A stretch of DNA of 64,000 nt from Amycolatopsis taiwanensis DSM 45107 (GTDB lineage: Bacteria; Actinomycetota; Actinomycetes; Mycobacteriales; Pseudonocardiaceae), in NCBI RefSeq assembly GCF_000519205.1, contig NZ_JAFB01000042.1, forward strand, positions 16,903 through 80,902. The letters run 5' to 3'. Positions within the stretch are counted from its first letter, which is position 1, and each line of letters opens with the position of its first letter. Below, in pieces: positions 1 to 9,291 of the stretch. A program made the translations under genes and the position numbers. The notes under the pieces were generated by a model. That model did not search any database. It had not been told where the DNA came from and saw only the letters and a list, made by a program, of their open reading frames with translations.

Positions 1-372
1 GACAGCGGCTGCTTCACCGTTGCCGGGCTGGTCCAGCGGCTACAGGTCAGCCCGGCCTCGGTCTCCAAGGCGATCGGCTACCTGGAGAAACTGGACCTGG
101 TCAGTCGTGAACGTGACACCCAGCACCGGCGCGAGCGGTATCTCGTCCACGAAGACGCCTGGTATCGCGCATGGTTTGCCAGCGTCCGGTCCATCGCGAT
201 GTGGGCCGAAGCGACCCAGCGCGGCGTCGAGGTCCTCGGCGCGGCGACCTCCGCCGGTACCCGGCTGCAGCGGACCAGCCACTTCTTCGAGGTTCTCGGC
301 GAGGATATGGCCGCAGCGGCCGAACACCGACGGCAGACCTTGTGGACGTCGGCACCGGGGGCGGGGACGTGA
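1..372 (+). CDS. MarR/GbsR-family transcriptional regulator (5' truncated by window edge)
   Basis: The frame is open from the first base and ends at TGA 370-372, giving 123 residues of a protein that begins outside the window. The first 60 residues read as a winged helix: a recognition helix (VSPASVSKAIGYLEKLDLV) followed by a basic wing rich in arginine (RERDTQHRRERY), as in MarR/GbsR-like repressors. The rest is helical and rich in alanine and glutamate, consistent with a dimerisation region. No ligand can be inferred. It converges on the immunity gene of the toxin locus with a 29 bp gap, so it is probably a separate unit. The family call rests on the helix-wing pattern only. Confidence 0.75.
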   Translation, partial: DSGCFTVAGLVQRLQVSPASVSKAIGYLEKLDLVSRERDTQHRRERYLVHEDAWYRAWFASVRSIAMWAEATQRGVEVLGAATSAGTRLQRTSHFFEVLGEDMAAAAEHRRQTLWTSAPGAGT

Positions 373-401
373 TCGGGCTGTGTGGCCCCTTCGCCGCGGA
401 C

Positions 402-1316
402 TCAGGAATTGTCGTCCCGCTCGTCCAGGACGTCCTGCAGATACGCGGACGGGTACGCCTGGCGGTAAGTGCCGTCCTGAAGGCCGACATCGCGCGCTTC
501 GCCGGCGTCGATGAGCCTCATCGTGCCGTCGCTGGTCTCCGCGGCGCCGAACTCGCCGGTGTCCACGATGCCCGGCCAGGCACCGGGTTTGTGGTAGATC
601 TCCGGATCGGCCGGGAACAGGGCGAGCAGGTCCTCGTCGTGCCCGACGACCTTCCACGTGCCGTCCTTGACCGAACTGTCCTCTGTGTACACCGGGAACC
701 TCCGGGACGCGCGGCGAATGGTCGCGTCGAGCCGGCCCTGCGCCGATTTGCCGTCGAAGAGCCCCAGCGCGGTGCCGAAGCGATTCTGGGCCAGAGTCAC
801 GGCCAGGTGGTAACCACCGCCACGAGCCGGAATCGCCAGGATGTCGCCGGGTTTCGGCTTGGCGACACGCTTCTTCGGCACGTCCGCGAGGAGTGACCGA
901 ATGTCCCCAACCTCGACATCGGAAAGAGTAACGCGTCCGGTTCGAAGAACCTCGAGAATGGCCGAAGACAATTGCTGCGGGGTCACCGGGCTGCCGCTCT
1001 CCGAACGCATTCGCTCCACCAGGTCGCCCAGGTACGCGTTTGATTTCACGAAGAGGTCGTCGTCCAGGTCATGTACGCGTGACTCCGCGGGATTCCGGTA
1101 CCGCTTGTTGCCCTTGAGCGTCACCTTGAACTTCAGCGGTGCGCGGAAAGTCCCGTCCGTGCCGGCACTGTTTTCCGGGATCGCCCAGCCGAGAATTTCC
1201 AGGAACTCGGCCAACGTGGGCGCGCCGCCGAATATCGCGCCGAACTCGGCGGCGACCTCCCCGAGTCCCGAAGCAGCCTGGTCGCGGGCGTCTGTGGAGA
1301 GTGCTGCGTCGGTCAT
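402..1316 (-). CDS. Imm26-like immunity protein of the adjacent RHS toxin
   Basis: A soluble protein of 304 residues whose ATG overlaps the stop codon of the RHS toxin gene (ATGA, 1313-1316). AGGA eight bases upstream supports this start over the ATG at 1325. Around residues 155-190 the segment KPGDILAIPARGGGY, then LGLFDG, matches the pattern of Imm26 immunity domains (GDi.aIPl..g.y ... fG...g.f.g). The N-terminal 150 residues are mostly helical and unfamiliar. Its place directly behind a polymorphic toxin and the translational coupling both fit a role in protecting the producer from the toxin tip. It is longer than a bare Imm26 domain, so the N-terminal part may add a second function. The Imm26 call is by motif resemblance only. 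Confidence 0.6.
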   Translation of the reverse strand: MTDAALSTDARDQAASGLGEVAAEFGAIFGGAPTLAEFLEILGWAIPENSAGTDGTFRAPLKFKVTLKGNKRYRNPAESRVHDLDDDLFVKSNAYLGDLVERMRSESGSPVTPQQLSSAILEVLRTGRVTLSDVEVGDIRSLLADVPKKRVAKPKPGDILAIPARGGGYHLAVTLAQNRFGTALGLFDGKSAQGRLDATIRRASRRFPVYTEDSSVKDGTWKVVGHDEDLLALFPADPEIYHKPGAWPGIVDTGEFGAAETSDGTMRLIDAGEARDVGLQDGTYRQAYPSAYLQDVLDERDDNS

Positions 1317-4300
1317 GGGGGACATCCTAGCCCACTCTTCTTCCGCTGTTCGTACTCCTGGTACTCCGACATCTTCTTCGGATCCATGGGGTTGATTTTG
1401 TTGCCGCGGTCGGTGCCGGCGTTTTTGCCGATAAAACTGTTGTGCTGTTGCATCAGCCGCTGCTCCATCAGGCGGGACTCGCCATAGGTTCGAGTTCCCG
1501 GCACGACTTCCATCACGTCACCGTTTTTCGGGTTGAACCTGTCACCGTTGGCGCTGTGCCGGGCCTGGACCGAGGCCGGCGTCTCATTTCCGCTGAACCT
1601 GCCGGAATAGTAAACGTTTCCACTGGAATCCTTCAACACGTAGTTCGAGTATCCCGGCCGGTCGAGATGGAGATACCGGGCCTTCGAGATCAGGCCGAGC
1701 GGGTCGAGCCAGGCAAGCGGATTGTCCACGTAACCGTGGTGGTTCGGCGCCGGATGGAGGCCCAGCGGGTCGGGGCTCGTGTACCGGCCTGTCTCCGGGT
1801 CGTAGTAGCGATGGTAGTTGTAGTCCAGGCCGGTCTCGTAGTCGTGATACTGGCCGGGGAAACGCAGCAGGCAGACCGGGCCACCGTCCGCCCGGTGCTC
1901 GTTACCCCACAAGCCGGCGCGCCGTCGCCATTCGACCCGCCCCTCGGTGGTGACCAGTTCGGTCGGGGTGCCGACCGCATCGGTGACGATGGCGTGGAAC
2001 TGCCGGTCCACCACGTGCTGGGGCGCCGTGGCGTAGAACGTGCGCCGGTCCTGGCCGATCGGCGACCACGTGCCGGGCTCGTAGTCCCAGGTGGTCGCGG
2101 TGACCAGGTCCGCACCGGGACGAAGCCGTTCCTCCTCGACGAGGGTGTCGCCATCCCAGGTGAACCTGACCTCGTCGAGGACGACGTCGTTCTGGCCGAG
2201 TTGCTGTTTGGCGATGCGCCGTCCAAGGGGGTCGTAGCGGTATCGCCACCGTTGTCCGGCCGGGTTGAGAGCCTCGACAAGCCGGTCGTTGGGGTCGTAG
2301 CGGTAGCTCCAGGCCTGCCGCGTGCCGGACAACGTGTGGCGTACCGTCCGAACCAGCCGGCCCTGCGCGTCGTGGTCGAAATGCGTGCGCCCGGCTTGCC
2401 GCAACAGCGTGCCCGTCGACGACCGGGGGCCCGTCACCGGCGAACCGTTCGCCCGGCCGTCGGCGGCGAAGCTGAGGTTTCCGGTCCGGTCGTAGGCATA
2501 GCGCTCGGTCCAGGTCGCGGCCCGTACGGCGGTGACCCGGCCAAGCTGGTCGAGATCGAAACGCCGAGTGCCCTCGACGCTGTCGGTGACCGAGTCGGGC
2601 ACCCCGTCACGCCGGTACGTCCAGCTCCGGCTGGACAGCAGGCGGGAGACCTGGTTGCCCGGCGAGCCTTCCACCCCGACCAGTTGACGTTCGGTCAGGA
2701 AACCGGTGTTGTTCCAGGAACTGGTCAAGGCCAGCGTCGGGCTGAGCCGGCGGTAGGTTTCTCTGCCGGCCGCGTCGTGCGCGAAGGTGATCCGCCTGCC
2801 GCCGGTGACCAGCATGCTGGGCCGTCCCCGCCCGTCGAAGTGCCACTGCGAGATAAGCCCGGTTGGCGTAGTGCGGGAGATACGCCGGCCGAGTTGGTCG
2901 TAGGTGCAGGTGAGTGTGCGGCCTTCGACTGTCTCGGTCAGCACCCGGCCGAGTGCGTCGCGAGTGAATTCCAGCTCGCTGTCCGGCCCGGTGGCACGGA
3001 CCAACTGGCCCGCTCGGTCGTAGCTGAAGGTCGTTACCTGACCATCGCCGGTGTGCTGCTCGGTTATCCGGCCCAACGTGTCGCGGGTGATGGCGATCGT
3101 CTCGCCCGCACCGTTGGTCAACCGAGCGAGCCTGCCCGCGGCGTCGTTCTCGTAGACCATGGTGCGGCCGTTGAAGTCCCGTTCCCGGACCAGGTTTCCT
3201 GCCGCGTCGTAGGTGTACTCCCACGCCAGCCCGTCGGCGTTCGTGGCCGACGTCGGCCGCAGTTCCGTGTCATGGGCGAAGACATGCCTGCTGCCGTCCC
3301 GTTCAACGCGCGCTTTCAGCACGTGGAACGGGCCGATCTCGAAACGGGTGGTGAACCCGCCGGCATCGGCAGCCGCGATCAGGTCGTCGTTGCCGTTCCA
3401 CACCCACAGGTGACTTGTGCCGTCGGGGTAGGTACGCCGGGCCGGTGTGCCGGCGGCGTTCCATTCGGTGGTGGTGACCGCGCCCAGCGCGTCGGTGAAG
3501 GCGGTGAGCTGACCTCGCGCGTCCCACTGATACCTCTCGGTGGCTCCGGAGGCGTCGGCTACCGCCAGCGGCAGACCGGCCGCATCGGTGGCAATGGTGG
3601 TGGTGCTTCCCAGCGCGTCGGTGATTGATTGTTGCTGGCCGAATTCTCCGTATTCATAGCTCGTCACCGCGCCGGCGGGATCGGTTTCGGTAAGCAGATT
3701 GCCGCGCTCGTCATAGGTGTACCGCCACCGCGCGCCGTCGGGCCCGACGATCTCTACGGGCAACTGGAAGCTGTTGTAGGTCGCGGTGACCGCCGTGCCG
3801 TCGGGGCGATCGACGCGGACCGGGAGACCATCGGAGTTCAGCGTGTAGCGCGTGGTGTTGCCGAGCGGATCGGTCCGTGACAGCAGGCGGTGGTAACGGT
3901 CGTATTCGGTGAGATCGGCATTGCCGAGCGGGTCCACCACCTTGGTGAGGTGGTTGTGCTCGTCGTAGTGGTACGTGGTGGCATGGCCGAGGCTGTCGGT
4001 GACGGTGGTGACGCGGTTGTCCAGGTCATAAGCGAAGTCGGCGGAAAGGTAACCGCCCTGGCCTTCGCCCCGAACGACCCGGCCGTCGAGACCGTAAACG
4101 TATTGGTAGCGGTAGTTCTCGCGGTCGATCCAGGCCGTGACGCGATCGGCCTCGTCGTATTCGTACCGATAGGGAAGGCCCGTGGAATCGATGATTTCAA
4201 CAAGCCGGCCGCGCGGATCATAGCGGTATTCGACCAGTGTGGATTCCGGCTCCGCCGCCGGCCGCAGGCGCAGCGCGCCGATCCGGACGCCGCGTTCGGT

Positions 4301-5797
4301 GTCCAAGGTTTCGACTCGGATGCGGTAGCCGCCGGAATGGACGACCTCGACCGGAAGGCCGGCCTCATCGCGGAGATAACTGATGCGATTCCCGTTGCGG
4401 TCGGTCACCGCGCTGATCGGACGTAATGCCGGATCCGCCGGATTCGGGCCGAAATGCCGCACCAACCCGCTACTCGGGTCCTCGATCCGATAGGTGTCGG
4501 AATCGCTGTCCCAGGTGAGTGGCCAGCGCGAGCCGGCGAAGGGCATGGCTTGTCCACCCGGCCCCGTGGGGCGCTGGTAGATCAGGACCTCCGCGTCATC
4601 ACCGAAATAGCGGATACCTTCGTCGATCTCGAGCCGCTGATCCAAAGTGGACGCCCAGCCAGGGCCGTGTGACCGGCCACCCGGATAACCGGACGCGTAG
4701 GCGCGACGAAGGGCCAGTGGCAACAGGCCCGGTAACTCGACGTCCGTCGCACTGGTGATCATCTGACCGGACACGGTGTCGACCGGGTCGCCGCCCTTGC
4801 CGTCGCAGCCGCCGTTCCCCTCGGACCGCTGGCCACCACTCCCGCTGTCGTCCGACGACGCGCGAGTGCCATTGCCCTCGCTGGAGGTTGAGCCATCCCC
4901 AGCATGGGACGTGCTGGTGGAACCCTCATCCGGAGGCGCCGAACTTTCATGGGTGCTCGTGCTCGGCTCGTGGCCGGTGGGAGTGTCATGGGCGGAGGAG
5001 GCGTGAGTGTTTTCGCCGGGGAGGTGGGGTTCTTCGCCGCCGTGGCCGTGGAGGGTGTTCATGACTTTTTTGATGGCGGCGAAGATTTCTTCGAGTTTGC
5101 TCATCATCGGGCGGAGCTTTTCGACCGAGTTGATGAGTTTCTTGATGGTGGCGCCGATCTTCTCCATCCAGGCGGAGACTTGTTCGACGACTTGGGCGAC
5201 TACGACGGGGGTGCCGAGGCCGAGGGAGAAGACCTCTTCCAGGGCGTCTTGGATGAAGTCGCCGATGGCCTGGGTGACCATGTCCCGCACCAGACCGCGA
5301 ACCGCGCCGGTGATCACGCCGACGATCTGCACCACCACCGAGATGGTTTCCGCGCAGGTGGAGGCAGCGTTGATGTGGTCGATCTTGTTCTTGATGTTCG
5401 CGCGATAGGTGTCGGCAGCCGGACCGGTCCAGTTCGCGGTGTCCCTCTCCACCGTGGCAGCCAGATCTTTACCCGCGCCCTGAACCGCCTGAGCGACGTT
5501 CTTCCAGGTTTGGGAGTAGGCCGCGATCTGGTCGGCATCCCCGGCGAGGTGGTCGAGGGCGTCTTTCAAGGGTTTGACGTGTTCGATGAGCCAGTTCAAC
5601 CCGTAGGAGATCAGCGTGCCGACCGGGTTCATCGCCATCGTGAGCAGGTCCATACCGGCGCCGATGGCCGAGATCCCGCCCTCGATCCAGCTCCCGGACT
5701 GCACCCCGTCGTACACCCCAGCGGCATCGTCGAGAACATTGATGCCGCTGTGCCACGTCGTCGAGTCCTGCTTCTGCGCCACCAACGGATTGCTCAT
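1313..5797 (-). CDS. WXG100-like/RHS-repeat polymorphic toxin
   Basis: This protein has 1,494 residues. Residues 1-250 are helical with a WTG turn at 123-125 and hydrophobic helices near 150-175, as in WXG100/LXG-type substrates of type VII secretion. A Ser/Thr/Gly-rich linker follows (about 250-335). A DUF6531-type start (GDPVDTVSGQMI) at about 340 opens a long array of YD/RHS repeats, which ends in the RHS core signature (YDPETGRYTSPDPLGL, then NPLAWLDPLGL). The last 115 or so residues are a variable tip. It contains VYYSGR, an RHS dyad, a conserved-looking MEQRLMQQHN helix and a C-terminal N/K-rich tail, and it resembles the URI/GIY-YIG-fold nuclease toxins; this is inference from spacing of Y, G, R, H and E residues. 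Known RHS proteins encapsulate and deliver such tips. The coupled downstream gene is the likely immunity factor. Confidence 0.85.
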   Translation of the reverse strand: MSNPLVAQKQDSTTWHSGINVLDDAAGVYDGVQSGSWIEGGISAIGAGMDLLTMAMNPVGTLISYGLNWLIEHVKPLKDALDHLAGDADQIAAYSQTWKNVAQAVQGAGKDLAATVERDTANWTGPAADTYRANIKNKIDHINAASTCAETISVVVQIVGVITGAVRGLVRDMVTQAIGDFIQDALEEVFSLGLGTPVVVAQVVEQVSAWMEKIGATIKKLINSVEKLRPMMSKLEEIFAAIKKVMNTLHGHGGEEPHLPGENTHASSAHDTPTGHEPSTSTHESSAPPDEGSTSTSHAGDGSTSSEGNGTRASSDDSGSGGQRSEGNGGCDGKGGDPVDTVSGQMITSATDVELPGLLPLALRRAYASGYPGGRSHGPGWASTLDQRLEIDEGIRYFGDDAEVLIYQRPTGPGGQAMPFAGSRWPLTWDSDSDTYRIEDPSSGLVRHFGPNPADPALRPISAVTDRNGNRISYLRDEAGLPVEVVHSGGYRIRVETLDTERGVRIGALRLRPAAEPESTLVEYRYDPRGRLVEIIDSTGLPYRYEYDEADRVTAWIDRENYRYQYVYGLDGRVVRGEGQGGYLSADFAYDLDNRVTTVTDSLGHATTYHYDEHNHLTKVVDPLGNADLTEYDRYHRLLSRTDPLGNTTRYTLNSDGLPVRVDRPDGTAVTATYNSFQLPVEIVGPDGARWRYTYDERGNLLTETDPAGAVTSYEYGEFGQQQSITDALGSTTTIATDAAGLPLAVADASGATERYQWDARGQLTAFTDALGAVTTTEWNAAGTPARRTYPDGTSHLWVWNGNDDLIAAADAGGFTTRFEIGPFHVLKARVERDGSRHVFAHDTELRPTSATNADGLAWEYTYDAAGNLVRERDFNGRTMVYENDAAGRLARLTNGAGETIAITRDTLGRITEQHTGDGQVTTFSYDRAGQLVRATGPDSELEFTRDALGRVLTETVEGRTLTCTYDQLGRRISRTTPTGLISQWHFDGRGRPSMLVTGGRRITFAHDAAGRETYRRLSPTLALTSSWNNTGFLTERQLVGVEGSPGNQVSRLLSSRSWTYRRDGVPDSVTDSVEGTRRFDLDQLGRVTAVRAATWTERYAYDRTGNLSFAADGRANGSPVTGPRSSTGTLLRQAGRTHFDHDAQGRLVRTVRHTLSGTRQAWSYRYDPNDRLVEALNPAGQRWRYRYDPLGRRIAKQQLGQNDVVLDEVRFTWDGDTLVEEERLRPGADLVTATTWDYEPGTWSPIGQDRRTFYATAPQHVVDRQFHAIVTDAVGTPTELVTTEGRVEWRRRAGLWGNEHRADGGPVCLLRFPGQYHDYETGLDYNYHRYYDPETGRYTSPDPLGLHPAPNHHGYVDNPLAWLDPLGLISKARYLHLDRPGYSNYVLKDSSGNVYYSGRFSGNETPASVQARHSANGDRFNPKNGDVMEVVPGTRTYGESRLMEQRLMQQHNSFIGKNAGTDRGNKINPMDPKKMSEYQEYEQRKKSGLGCPP

Positions 5798-6403
5798 CGG
5801 ACGTGAGCCTTCGCGCTGGTCTGTGCCGCACGTTGGTTCCCCCGCACGGTTGGGTCCTCACCGGCGCTCGACAACGGATCCCGCATGGTCCACCGCCTCT
5901 GTTCGTGCCCCAACACTCCAGATGCAACGAGCACACCATCGGCTTCCTGACCGCGGGCCCAAGGCACAGAGATTTGACCCGAATAGCCGAAGAGAATCGA
6001 CCCAAAACCTGTTAAATGTCCGGTTTAGGCTCTGATTCAGGGACCTTGACGACTTTACAATTTATCCATCAAGACGGGTTCATGTCGGCGACCGATCCAA
6101 CGCCCAAGCCGCGTAGCGCTCGGCGCAACTCGTCCTACTGCGGCCCGGTGCTCCCGTTATAGATCGCTTGCAGATGGGCCGGAGCCATCTGCATGTTTCT
6201 CTACTTGAGCGATCGCGTGCAGTTGAGGTGCCCGGCCGGCTTCCGGGTTTCCCGTGAAGGACTTGTCCGTCCCCAGCGGACAATGAAGAGAAGAATCTCC
6301 GCCCTTCTCAAGGTATAGCGCACCGGTGGGCTTGCGGCAAGACCCCGGTTGTGCCGCAGAATCTCCGGCTGAAAGTCAGAACTTGGGAGTGGGAGTCGCG
6401 AAG
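5798..6403. other. Intergenic region between divergent toxin and glycosyltransferase genes
   Basis: About 600 bases between divergent genes. No convincing reading frame was found: the frames on both strands have poor codon use. A short hairpin (AGATGG...CCATCT, 6172-6190) and an AT-richer stretch near 6010-6070 are present. It presumably holds the promoters for the RHS operon and for the glycosyltransferase, but no box can be assigned with confidence. Confidence 0.4.
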
Positions 6404-7615
6404 TTGCGCGTGTTGTTGTCGACGTATGGGTCGCGCGGGGATATCGAACCGCTGGTGGGGCTCGCGGTGCAGTTGCGGGAACTCGGCGCGCAGGTGCAGG
6501 TCTGCGCGCCGCCGGACGAGGACTTCGGGCGGCGGTTGGACGGTGTCGGCGTGCCGCTGGTGCCGGTTGGCCGGTCGGCACGAGTGCTGGCTACCGGGGC
6601 GCCGCAGCCGGCATCGCTGCCCGAACGTGCGGCCGAGTTGATCGCCGACCAGTTCGAGGTGCTTACCGGCGCGGCCGAGGGATGCGATGTGGTGGTGGCG
6701 ACCGGCATGATGCCCGCCGCGGCCGGCGCGCTGTCGGTGGCCGAGAGGCTGGGCATTCGCTCGGTGTCCGTGACCTTCCAGCAACTCACCCTGCCGGCGC
6801 CGCACCGGCGGCCGCTGGCGTATCCGGGCCGGCCGTTTCCGCCGGAGGTGACCGACAACCGGGTGCTGTGGGACCTGGACGCCGAAAGCAACAACGCGCT
6901 GTTCGGTGCGGCGCTCAACACGAACCGGGCGTCGATCGGCCTGCCCCCGGTGGCCGATGTCCGCGACTACGTCATCGGCGACCGGCCGTGGCTGGCGACG
7001 GACCCGGTCCTGGACCCGTGGCAGGAGACGCCGGGCCTCGACGTCGTCCAGACCGGCACGTGGACCCTGCCCGACGAACGCCCGCTCCCGGCCGAGCTGC
7101 AAGCGTTCCTGGACGCCGACACACCACCGGTGTACGTGGGTTTCGGCAGCATGCCCATGCACGCCGCGACGGACGCCGCCCAGGTGGCCATCGAGGCGGT
7201 CCGTGCGCAGGGCCGCCGCGCACTCGTCTCCCGCGGCTGGGCCGACCTGGCCCCGATCGACGACCGGGACGACTGCTTCGTCGTCGGTGAGGCCAACCAC
7301 CAGGCGCTGTTCCGCCGGGTGGCCGCCGTCGTGCACCACGGCGGCCAGGGCACCACGACGACGGCCGCGATGGCCGGTGCGCCCCAGGTGGTGGTGCCCC
7401 AGGCCGCGGACCAGCCGTACTGGGCCGGCCGGGTGGCCGACCTGGGCATCGGCACGGCACACGACGGTCCGACGCCGACCTTCGAGTCCCTGTCCAGCGC
7501 GCTCAAGACGGCCCTGACCCCCGAGACGCGCGTGCGAGCGAGGGCCGTGGCCGGCACGATCCGCACGGACGGGGCGATGGTGGCCGCGAAGCTGCTACTC
7601 GACACGGTCACCTGA
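6404..7615 (+). CDS. GT1-family glycosyltransferase, GtfB/UGT-like
   Basis: A GT-B fold glycosyltransferase of 403 residues. TTG 6404 was chosen because the product then begins with the family opening (MRVLLSTYGSRGD) and GGGAG lies eight bases upstream; an in-frame ATG at 6326 would add 26 residues without family likeness. The N-terminal acceptor domain carries GSRGDIEPLVGLAVQL. The C-terminal nucleotide-sugar domain carries HHGGQGTTTTAA and PQAADQPYWAGRVADLG, the HGGxGT and DQ motifs that hold the NDP-sugar. It resembles the glycopeptide and macrolide glycosyltransferases (GtfA/B/E, OleD-like) of actinomycetes. No biosynthetic cluster surrounds it, so the acceptor is unknown. Stand-alone members often inactivate antibiotics or glycosylate envelope lipids. 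Confidence 0.88.
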   Translation: MRVLLSTYGSRGDIEPLVGLAVQLRELGAQVQVCAPPDEDFGRRLDGVGVPLVPVGRSARVLATGAPQPASLPERAAELIADQFEVLTGAAEGCDVVVATGMMPAAAGALSVAERLGIRSVSVTFQQLTLPAPHRRPLAYPGRPFPPEVTDNRVLWDLDAESNNALFGAALNTNRASIGLPPVADVRDYVIGDRPWLATDPVLDPWQETPGLDVVQTGTWTLPDERPLPAELQAFLDADTPPVYVGFGSMPMHAATDAAQVAIEAVRAQGRRALVSRGWADLAPIDDRDDCFVVGEANHQALFRRVAAVVHHGGQGTTTTAAMAGAPQVVVPQAADQPYWAGRVADLGIGTAHDGPTPTFESLSSALKTALTPETRVRARAVAGTIRTDGAMVAAKLLLDTVT

Positions 7616-7669
7616 CCTGATCACTCCACAGTGGACCGTGTTTCGCTCCTCGTCGGCCGTTCGTAGGGC

Positions 7670-7683
7670 CTGACGAAAGTCAG
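7670..7683 (-). promoter_or_regulatory. Putative regulator-binding site, copy 1 (CTGACTTTCGTCAG)
   Basis: On the reverse strand the sequence reads CTGACTTTCGTCAG, with CTGAC/GTCAG arms. The same core (YGACTTTCGNYAG) recurs upstream of the second histidine kinase and of the ABC operon. It lies about 85 bases before the serine hydrolase start. A TAGCGT sequence at 7730-7735 could serve as the -10 box. It is probably the operator of one of the two LuxR-type response regulators encoded nearby; this is inference. Confidence 0.45.
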
Positions 7684-7768
7684 GGGTGTCGGCTGTCGTT
7701 CGGGTCCTGTGCAGGGCCGCCGAGCTTTCTAGCGTTGCCGACGTCGAACGAGACGATCGGAGGGCGCT

Positions 7769-9286
7769 TTGGGACAGGTCAGACTTTTGTGGCGAGGTGT
7801 GGTGATCGTGGCGGTGGCGTTGCTGGCCGCCGCGACACCGGGCTCAGCGGTCGCGAACGAAGTCGCGAACGGAGGAGTAGAGCAGGCCGCGGTGGATCGG
7901 CTGGTAACGGAGTTCGCGGACGGGGCCGCGTATCCGGGGGTCGCGGTCGCGATCACGAAGGGCGACCGGGTGGTGTATGTGGCTGGTCACGGCCACGACT
8001 CGTCGGGTCAGCCGGTGACCGCGTCGACGCCGATGCCGATAGCGTCGGTCAGCAAATCGTTCACCGCGCTGGCCGTGATGCAGTTGGTGGAGGCGGGGAA
8101 GGTGACGCTGGACAAACCACTTCGCGACTACGTTCCCGATTTCCAGACCGTGGACTCTCGGGGCGCGGAGATCACCGTTCGAGAGCTGCTGAATCAAACC
8201 TCCGGGATCACCGACCGCACACTCCCGGAGAAAAGCCTGCCACAGCCGGACTCCTTGGCCGACGCTGTCGTGCGGGCACGCCAGGCGACTCTCTCGGCCG
8301 CTCCCGGGACCAAGCACAACTACACGAACACGAACTATCATCTTGCGGCGCGACTGGTCGAGGTCTTTTCCGGTGAGCCGTTCGCCGACTACATGCGCCG
8401 CCACGTGTTCGAGCCGGCCGGCATGCTTGCGACCACAACAATCGACGTCACACCGCACGATGTTCCGGGCACCGTGGCGAAGGGCTACATCTACGCTTAT
8501 GGGGCCTCGATTCCGGCTACGGAGCCCGAGCGGTTCGTCGCCGGGTCCGACGGCGTGATCACGACGGCCACGGACCTGGCGCGATGGCTGGTGGTGCAGT
8601 CGAACGATGGCCGGACTGCCGAGGGCGCGCCGCTCGTCTCGCCAGGCGGTATCACGGCCATGCACACGGCCTCCGACCCGCGATGGACCTATGGGATGGG
8701 CTGGGACACCAGTTCCGACGGCAGGGTCCGGCACAGCGGCGTCTGGTTCACCTACACGGCCGGTGCGCTGCTGCTGCCGTCCGGCTATGGCATCGCGGTG
8801 ATGACGAACAGCGGCTACGCCTTGGGCAACGACGGCACTGGCCCGCTGGAAAACGCTCTGGCCACCCTGCTGGAGGGAGGCAACCCCTCGACCGGTTCCC
8901 CGATGCGACTGACCATCGACCTGGTGCTGGCCGGACTGACCTTGCTCAGTATCGCGCTCGGCACCCGCAACCTGCGACGCCGGCGCGTGTGGGCGGGGCG
9001 AGCCGGCGTCCGGCCAGTCTGGCGGTTGGCACTGCGGCTGCTGCCTCGCTTCATCCCGTTGGTCATCCTGACGACGCTGCCGGGCCTGGGAGCTTCGCTG
9101 ATCGGCGGCGGCCGTGACGTCACCTATTTCCAACTCGTGTATTACTCGGTGGCGCTGGTGTTGTGGCTGCTGGTGGCGAGCCTGATGAACATCGGTGTGG
9201 TCGTCGCTCGCGTCCTCGCGGTGAGGGAGCTGCGTCGATCGGGTGGGACCACGTCCCAGACGCCGGCCCCGGTCGCGGCAGGGTAA
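7769..9286 (+). CDS. Serine hydrolase (class C beta-lactamase/S12 family) with C-terminal membrane helices
   Basis: This protein has 505 residues. It starts at TTG with GGAGG at 7759-7763. A signal-like segment (residues 8-28) is followed by a class C beta-lactamase/DD-peptidase fold: SVSK at 93-96 gives the nucleophilic serine and lysine, YTN (in HNYTNTNYH) the second motif, and RHSG the HxG version of KTG. After about residue 370 there are three or four hydrophobic helices in an arginine-rich frame, so the catalytic domain is held outside the membrane. Such S12 proteins act on D-amino-acid peptides, esters or beta-lactams; the substrate cannot be read from sequence. The kinase gene begins six bases downstream, so the enzyme and the two-component pair form one operon, preceded by the shared regulatory motif. 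Confidence 0.85.
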   Translation: MGQVRLLWRGVVIVAVALLAAATPGSAVANEVANGGVEQAAVDRLVTEFADGAAYPGVAVAITKGDRVVYVAGHGHDSSGQPVTASTPMPIASVSKSFTALAVMQLVEAGKVTLDKPLRDYVPDFQTVDSRGAEITVRELLNQTSGITDRTLPEKSLPQPDSLADAVVRARQATLSAAPGTKHNYTNTNYHLAARLVEVFSGEPFADYMRRHVFEPAGMLATTTIDVTPHDVPGTVAKGYIYAYGASIPATEPERFVAGSDGVITTATDLARWLVVQSNDGRTAEGAPLVSPGGITAMHTASDPRWTYGMGWDTSSDGRVRHSGVWFTYTAGALLLPSGYGIAVMTNSGYALGNDGTGPLENALATLLEGGNPSTGSPMRLTIDLVLAGLTLLSIALGTRNLRRRRVWAGRAGVRPVWRLALRLLPRFIPLVILTTLPGLGASLIGGGRDVTYFQLVYYSVALVLWLLVASLMNIGVVVARVLAVRELRRSGGTTSQTPAPVAAG

Positions 9287-9291
9287 CGTCG

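Noticed and set aside
1442..3628. Long forward frame (728 codons) opposite the RHS gene
   Set aside because: It is a shadow of the RHS repeats: the product is Pro/Arg/Val-rich without domains, whereas the reverse frame has clear YD-repeat and core motifs.
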